In this document: one piece after another, positions 6,970 through 11,052 of the stretch
Layout of the letters: each line of letters opens with the position of its first letter
Position numbering within the stretch: the first letter of the stretch is position 1
Source: Cytophagaceae bacterium
GTDB taxonomy: Bacteria; Bacteroidota; Bacteroidia; Cytophagales; Flexibacteraceae
Assembly (NCBI GenBank): GCA_947464365.1
Contig: CANHWS010000098.1
Coordinates: 1 to 11,052, forward strand
DNA length: 11,052 bases
Reading direction: 5' to 3'
Notes under the pieces: generated by a model
Database searches by the model: none
Told to the model about the DNA's origin: nothing
The model's input: only the letters and a program-made list of their open reading frames with translations
Program-made: the position numbers and the translations under genes

Positions 6970-7842
6970 CTAGCCCAACACCCCGCCATTAACGCCAAGC
7001 CCGAACAAGGCGAAGTCGTACCGAACTGGGTCAGTGGGGTCTAGTAGTCGCAAATTAGAAGTTAGCTGAACCGCTGCCTGCCAAGTTGATTTGTCGGTAT
7101 CCAATAGGCCCAATGACTGTGCATTGCGCATAACATGTACATCAAGGGGGCAAATCAGCTGGTTAGGTCTGATTTGGGTCCAGATACCGAAGTCAACACA
7201 ATTGCCAGCGGTTTTCTCTCCTGACATGGAACGATCGGATCGAACCATCCATCGTAGGAACATACAAATCCGTTTACATGCACTATGTGAAACTGGGGTG
7301 CTAATATGTTTGCGGGTACGCTTAGGAGCAGAAGGTAAGATAAAAAATAGCTCATGAAAGGTCGAGATACCGAGCCCCACATGGTTGTAATTTGCAATTC
7401 CATCAACTAAAAAAGCCTGCTCTAGACTTTCGTGTCGCTCATAAAACCACCGAAACCAAGTCAGGAAGTAGATAACATCCTCAGACATAAAGGTTCGGTG
7501 CTTAAACTGAGACATCCGCTCTAACTCCTTAGGCTGATGCGACATCACAAAATCAAACGGCTGATTGTCCAACAAAGCAGTGAGCTCGGCACATTTACCA
7601 AGCGTAATATCACGTCGTCCCCAAGCAAACAGAGCTGCAAAGAGGCCCATTATTTCTTTGTCTTGTTTGCGATGAAAGCCCCAAGGTACACTGATAGGGT
7701 CAGGCTTAATAAAGGCAGGCTGCTGAAAATAATCTACCAACGGATCTAGAAGCAGCTTGAGCTCTGCCTGTAGTTGTCCGTTAATTGTTGGCTCGAGCCA
7801 GTCTTTGAGATTACGATCTATCAATGCTTCTTTTTTCCGCAT
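6970..7842 (-). CDS. TIGR02757/DUF2400 family protein
   Basis: This 290-residue soluble protein has no signal peptide or membrane segment. It matches the DUF2400 family throughout: DPISVPWGFHRKQDKEIMG (48-66), LFAALFAWGRRDITLGK (67-83), FKHRTFMSEDVIYFL (113-127), ACKRICMFLRWMVR (188-201), VDFGIWTQI (216-224), LICPLDVHVMRNAQSLGLL (229-247) and DPVRYDFALFGLGV (271-284). The first 17 or so residues are longer than I remember for the family, but no other Met occurs before residue 65. The family has no established biochemical function that I know of. The segment around Asp234 (PLDVHVMR then LGLL) resembles the PVDTHV-R-LGL catalytic segment of HhH-GPD DNA glycosylases; this is my inference. The gene lies 52 bases downstream of the cysteine-rich lipoprotein gene, is probably last in the helicase unit, and looks somewhat more AT-rich than its neighbours. 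Confidence 0.9.
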   Translation of the reverse strand: MRKKEALIDRNLKDWLEPTINGQLQAELKLLLDPLVDYFQQPAFIKPDPISVPWGFHRKQDKEIMGLFAALFAWGRRDITLGKCAELTALLDNQPFDFVMSHQPKELERMSQFKHRTFMSEDVIYFLTWFRWFYERHESLEQAFLVDGIANYNHVGLGISTFHELFFILPSAPKRTRKHISTPVSHSACKRICMFLRWMVRSDRSMSGEKTAGNCVDFGIWTQIRPNQLICPLDVHVMRNAQSLGLLDTDKSTWQAAVQLTSNLRLLDPTDPVRYDFALFGLGVNGGVLG

Positions 7843-7894
7843 CTAGGAGTTAGGCCAATAACTTATGGTAATCAAGTAAGCAAGGAGCAAGTGA

Positions 7895-8512
7895 TCAAAA
7901 CGGATTAAGTTGCACTTCCTTCTTAGGCCCCATGGGGTCAAAAGCACCTGGTGTTTTAGGTTCCTCGGGGCGGTCTTTGGGCATGCCTGCCTTGATGATG
8001 CTATCAATATTGGCTTGGCTGGCCTTCTGGCAGTCAACCCCAATGGCCGAGACTGCGCCATGGATGGAGGCACGCTCCATACCATTGCCAGCTTTGTTGC
8101 CGTGCATGGCCAAAATGCTACGCTCCATCAGGCAAAGACAATAGGATGCTGGGTCCTTCATGTTTCGCCAAATGGCAGCCTCCACGCAAGTTTTCAGGAA
8201 CTGGTCCTTGACCGAGTCAGGCCAATCCATCACGAAGGCCTTTGCCGTGTCCTTGCAGTCAAACACCAAGCTGTTGAACAAGGCAGGGTCAGCTTCAAGG
8301 ATTTCAGGTGTGTGATACTGCTTTTCGACACTGCGGGTGAAACAGCTGCAATAGCGTTGCCGCTCGCCTTCTGGTCTATCTTTTTGTTTTTTGAGGCACT
8401 CCGAAAACACGGATTGGCGTGCTCGGTCATCCCACTCTGCCTCGCAAGCACCCAAGAACATGGGACCTAACAGGGCGAAAAGCACAAAAAAGGCGCGGCG
8501 TTTAGGCTGCAT
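7895..8512 (-). CDS. Lipoprotein with two copies of a four-cysteine module
   Basis: The 205-residue protein starts MQPKRR, continues with a hydrophobic core and reaches FLGAC, a good lipobox, so Cys23 should be lipidated and the protein exported to an envelope membrane. The mature part holds two related modules. Module 1 has Cys39, Cys55, Cys57 (RYCSCFTRSVEK) and Cys86 (FDCKD). Module 2 has Cys109, Cys125, Cys127 (SYCLCLMERSIL) and Cys161 (VDCQK). The first gap is 16 residues in both copies, and C-x-C is followed by a charged helix in both. Short exported Bacteroidota proteins with a YCxC motif are familiar to me, but without a known function. Paired disulfides are likely; metal binding is possible. 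The ATG at 8512 lies inside the end of the helicase gene (11-base overlap), suggesting coupled translation. A Pro-rich tail begins near residue 177. Confidence 0.88.
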   Translation of the reverse strand: MQPKRRAFFVLFALLGPMFLGACEAEWDDRARQSVFSECLKKQKDRPEGERQRYCSCFTRSVEKQYHTPEILEADPALFNSLVFDCKDTAKAFVMDWPDSVKDQFLKTCVEAAIWRNMKDPASYCLCLMERSILAMHGNKAGNGMERASIHGAVSAIGVDCQKASQANIDSIIKAGMPKDRPEEPKTPGAFDPMGPKKEVQLNPF

Positions 8513-11052
8513 ACACGGGTACGATGAGTTGGTCCTGCAAATAAACCAGATGCCCAGTCACATTGGTGTGTCCCATTGCAGTTAGGTGGTCCATATAGCC
8601 TAATATTTGTTTTTTGTGGGCATGGTTGGCCTTGCCAGTCTTAAAATCGATCACGACAGTTTCTGTCGGCAAAAGCACGACCCGATCGGGCCGGCGCAAT
8701 TGGCCGTCAGGCAATAGGATATTGGCTTCGGTTAGTGCCTTTATACCCGGGCCGAACCATTGCCGCATCTGGTGCTGCTCCATTAGTTTGTTGATCATAT
8801 TTTCAAGCGCTTGTTTGTCCTCTAGGCTGAGATCTCCAGCAAAGTAGGGCTTATCTGCCTCTCTCCTAAGGTCATTAACATCTTGCAGGCGGCTTAGCAA
8901 CTGGTGCACATAAAGGCCGATCTGGATACGTTTTTCCCGATAGTTTTCGCCTTCTTCGTCCTGACCGATACCTGTTTTGGTCTGGAGGTACTTGCGGGCA
9001 TCTGCCTTAACCATCAGTCTATTGGTGGTATTGCCCACAATCATCATGCCCAAGGAAATCGTCTTGATTGCATTATGATTCTCCTGTTGTTCAAGAGCCA
9101 CATCAGGAAGTTTCCCAAGGCTAATGAGGCCCCCTTCTACTAAATGCTGATCCATAAGGATACCCTTGTCTTTGAGCACATCAACTACCAAGGCATTGAT
9201 AGTTCGGGTGGTACCTCCTTTATTGTTGAATGGCAATGGCATCCATATCTTGAGCACCTTGCAGGCTCGTGTCAATGCCACATACAGAAAGTTAAGTGCA
9301 TCAAAGGAATTCTGGAGCAACTCTCGGGCATGGTCTGGTGCAAATAGGCTATCCTTCAGATCAAGGCCATAAGCTAAAGGCAGGCCAGGAAATCCCATGA
9401 GTGCTTCTGGGTCAGAGACTGCAAATACGGTTGAACCTGACATGGGCTCTAAAGTCCAGTCCACGAATGGCATCAAGACGACGGGGAACTCTAGCCCTTT
9501 GGATTTGTGCAGGGTTATAATTGTGATGGCATTTTGGCGGCCTGCTATCTTGAGGCTCTGTTTATTGCCTTCGTCGTCCCACCATTTCAGGAAGGACCTA
9601 ATGTCATTGGGGTTGTTGCGGCCATAGCTCAGAACTACATCCAACAAGCCTTGAATGTAGGCCACTTCGCCAGATGCTTGGACAGCGATCTCGAAAAAGT
9701 CAACCAACTGCTCAGCCACATCGTAGGCAGACTGTTGCATCATGCGCATACGGTGGTCCATTAGGCGGATAGGCAAGTACTTTTTCGCCCAAGCCACCCA
9801 ATCCTGATCCTGTTGCAGGCTCGGCATATCTTGAGCCCAAGTAGTGTACTCGGTTGAAACATCTAGACCCATCAAGCCCTTACCAGTGGCTGCTTGATAT
9901 TGATGCCAAAGCCCCACCAGCACTGTCGTGGCAAGTCCATCATCTGCTGCCTGCAACCATCGGAAAGCAGCAATCAGGAGCTGGACTGTTGTCGCGTTGG
10001 CCAAAAACAAGGAGTCAGACGAAATCACATCAAAGACGACATCAGGGTTATCAACACCTAGTCGTCCTGCCTTGACGACCTGCAAGGCATTGGCCACTTG
10101 CTGACCATGCAGATTGGTACGGACCAATATCGCGATGTCTGTGGCTGCAAATCCATGACGTTGGAGCTCAATGATGGTCAGAGGAAGCTCTTGAAGAGGC
10201 AGCTTGGCATCAGAAAGGTCGTTGTAGTCATCATCAGGTCCATGCGTTGTATCTTGCGCATCTGGATTGCTACCGATAACCTCTTTTTTATCAAAGACGC
10301 GGACCTGAACCAATCCGTTTTCCTCAGCAGGGTTACCTGCTTTATGTGGCGGAAATATCTGCTGCGCTCCTGCATAAGACTCCTCCATGGCAATAGCCAA
10401 CGCCTCAAGTTCGGGGTAATGAGGCGACTCCTTTTCAAGCATGATGTCCAATACCTGCGCATGCTGAAATTTACTCAGCTTGGCAGGCAAGGCCTCGAAC
10501 AATAGGTTATTGAAGTCAATGACGGTGCGTGTGCTACGGTAATTGCGATCCAATGCGTTTACCTGCAAGGTATCTGGGTCGATTTCGTCTGCCAGTCTGC
10601 GCCCTAGGAGTTGCCAATCCCCACCCCTAAACCGGTAGATGCTCTGCTTAACATCCCCGACGATCAGCGACTCTTGCCCTTGGGCAAGGCCCTCTTGGAG
10701 CAATGGGGCGAGATTGTGCCATTGCATATTGCTGGTATCCTGAAATTCATCCAGGAAGTAGTGCTGATAGCGGGTGCCGACCTTTTCATAAATGAAGGGG
10801 GCATCATTGCCATCGATCACGACCCTAAGCAGATCATTGATATCCTGCATGAGCTGGACGTTATTCTCTCGTTTGTACGCCTGAACCAAGTTCAGCAACT
10901 TGCTCATGAGGCCAAGCCCGAACGCATTTTTACGGATCAATTTGGCCGTTGCATATCGAGGAGACTCAGCTTGTTGCACCTCAATCGCCTCAGTTGTTAG
11001 GCGCGAAAGCTCTTCTGCAAGTTCATCGCTTGCATTTGCTGGGCGTTTTTTG
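8502..11052 (-). CDS. UvrD-type helicase with RecB-family nuclease domain, AddA-like (5' partial)
   Basis: The frame stays open to the right edge, so the start and Walker A motif lie outside; 849 residues are visible, numbered here from the edge. Superfamily 1A motifs appear in order: YFLDEFQDT (motif II, 98-106), VGDVKQSIYRFRGGD (III, 131-145), DRNYRST (IV, 168-174), TLHKSKGLEFPVV (V, 513-525) and LYVALTRA (VI, 589-596). The C-terminal PD-(D/E)XK nuclease has His716, Asp789 in RRPDRVVL, Asp802 and Lys804 in VIDFKTG, then QILGYMDHL. The 13-residue gap between the two Asp and the D-x-K step equal those of E. coli RecB (Asp1067, Asp1080, Lys1082). Such enzymes resect double-strand breaks for RecA loading. 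AddA with an AddB partner is the usual Bacteroidota form, so an addB-like gene may lie upstream, off the right edge. RecB is the alternative. The gene overlaps the lipoprotein gene by 11 bases. Confidence 0.93.
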   Translation of the reverse strand, partial: KKRPANASDELAEELSRLTTEAIEVQQAESPRYATAKLIRKNAFGLGLMSKLLNLVQAYKRENNVQLMQDINDLLRVVIDGNDAPFIYEKVGTRYQHYFLDEFQDTSNMQWHNLAPLLQEGLAQGQESLIVGDVKQSIYRFRGGDWQLLGRRLADEIDPDTLQVNALDRNYRSTRTVIDFNNLLFEALPAKLSKFQHAQVLDIMLEKESPHYPELEALAIAMEESYAGAQQIFPPHKAGNPAEENGLVQVRVFDKKEVIGSNPDAQDTTHGPDDDYNDLSDAKLPLQELPLTIIELQRHGFAATDIAILVRTNLHGQQVANALQVVKAGRLGVDNPDVVFDVISSDSLFLANATTVQLLIAAFRWLQAADDGLATTVLVGLWHQYQAATGKGLMGLDVSTEYTTWAQDMPSLQQDQDWVAWAKKYLPIRLMDHRMRMMQQSAYDVAEQLVDFFEIAVQASGEVAYIQGLLDVVLSYGRNNPNDIRSFLKWWDDEGNKQSLKIAGRQNAITIITLHKSKGLEFPVVLMPFVDWTLEPMSGSTVFAVSDPEALMGFPGLPLAYGLDLKDSLFAPDHARELLQNSFDALNFLYVALTRACKVLKIWMPLPFNNKGGTTRTINALVVDVLKDKGILMDQHLVEGGLISLGKLPDVALEQQENHNAIKTISLGMMIVGNTTNRLMVKADARKYLQTKTGIGQDEEGENYREKRIQIGLYVHQLLSRLQDVNDLRREADKPYFAGDLSLEDKQALENMINKLMEQHQMRQWFGPGIKALTEANILLPDGQLRRPDRVVLLPTETVVIDFKTGKANHAHKKQILGYMDHLTAMGHTNVTGHLVYLQDQLIVPVYAA

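Noticed and set aside
7910..8470. A 186-codon + strand open frame opposite the cysteine lipoprotein
   Set aside because: It lies wholly antisense to a gene with a clear lipobox and an internal cysteine duplication, and its translation shows no domain or signal of its own.
10977..10979. GTG as the start codon of the helicase
   Set aside because: The frame stays open from 10980 to the right edge with coding-like sequence (KKRPANASDELAEELSRLTT). A start here would lack the Walker A motif and helicase N-terminus. It is an internal Val codon of a gene entering from outside.
10611..11000. A 129-codon + strand open frame at the right end
   Set aside because: It is antisense to the conserved helicase motif II and III region and has no recognisable features.

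Overview
The window is most likely from a member of the Bacteroidota with a genome of roughly 50% GC. The evidence is a CarB C-terminus that stops right after the ATP-grasp core and ends in YLSR, a DUF2400/TIGR02757 protein, an AddA-like helicase-nuclease, an orphan LytTR response regulator, gene starts with no Shine-Dalgarno sequence, and a few matches to the Bacteroidota -7 promoter element TAnnTTTG. A finer assignment is not possible from this sequence alone. I saw no tRNA, rRNA, CRISPR array, insertion sequence or phage gene. No stretch longer than about 300 bases lacks a gene.

Left part (1-1645, + strand): the 3' end of carB (carbamoyl-phosphate synthase large chain), then a WzxE/RfbX-type O-antigen flippase gene with no glycosyltransferase gene in view. 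Middle-left part (1684-3547, - strand): a YbfF-type alpha/beta hydrolase gene followed 25 bases later by a gene for a membrane-anchored or lipid-anchored MORN-repeat protein, probably one transcription unit. It converges on the flippase gene.

Middle part (3548-6886, + strand): a 193-base divergent region, an orphan LytTR response regulator, a strong intrinsic terminator, then an exported GH42-like glycoside hydrolase that ends at a second strong terminator. Each of these two genes looks like its own transcription unit.

Right part (6970-11052, - strand): an apparent three-gene unit. A UvrD-type helicase with a RecB-family nuclease domain (AddA-like, entering from beyond the right edge) overlaps by 11 bases a lipoprotein gene whose product holds two copies of a four-cysteine module. 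A DUF2400 gene follows 52 bases later. DUF2400 carries a segment resembling the catalytic region of HhH-GPD DNA glycosylases, so its place downstream of a recombination nuclease is suggestive but unproven.

Most of the window is ordinary chromosomal content. The best leads are the duplicated-cysteine lipoprotein coupled to the helicase, the DUF2400/glycosylase resemblance, and the divergent exported GH42-like enzyme.
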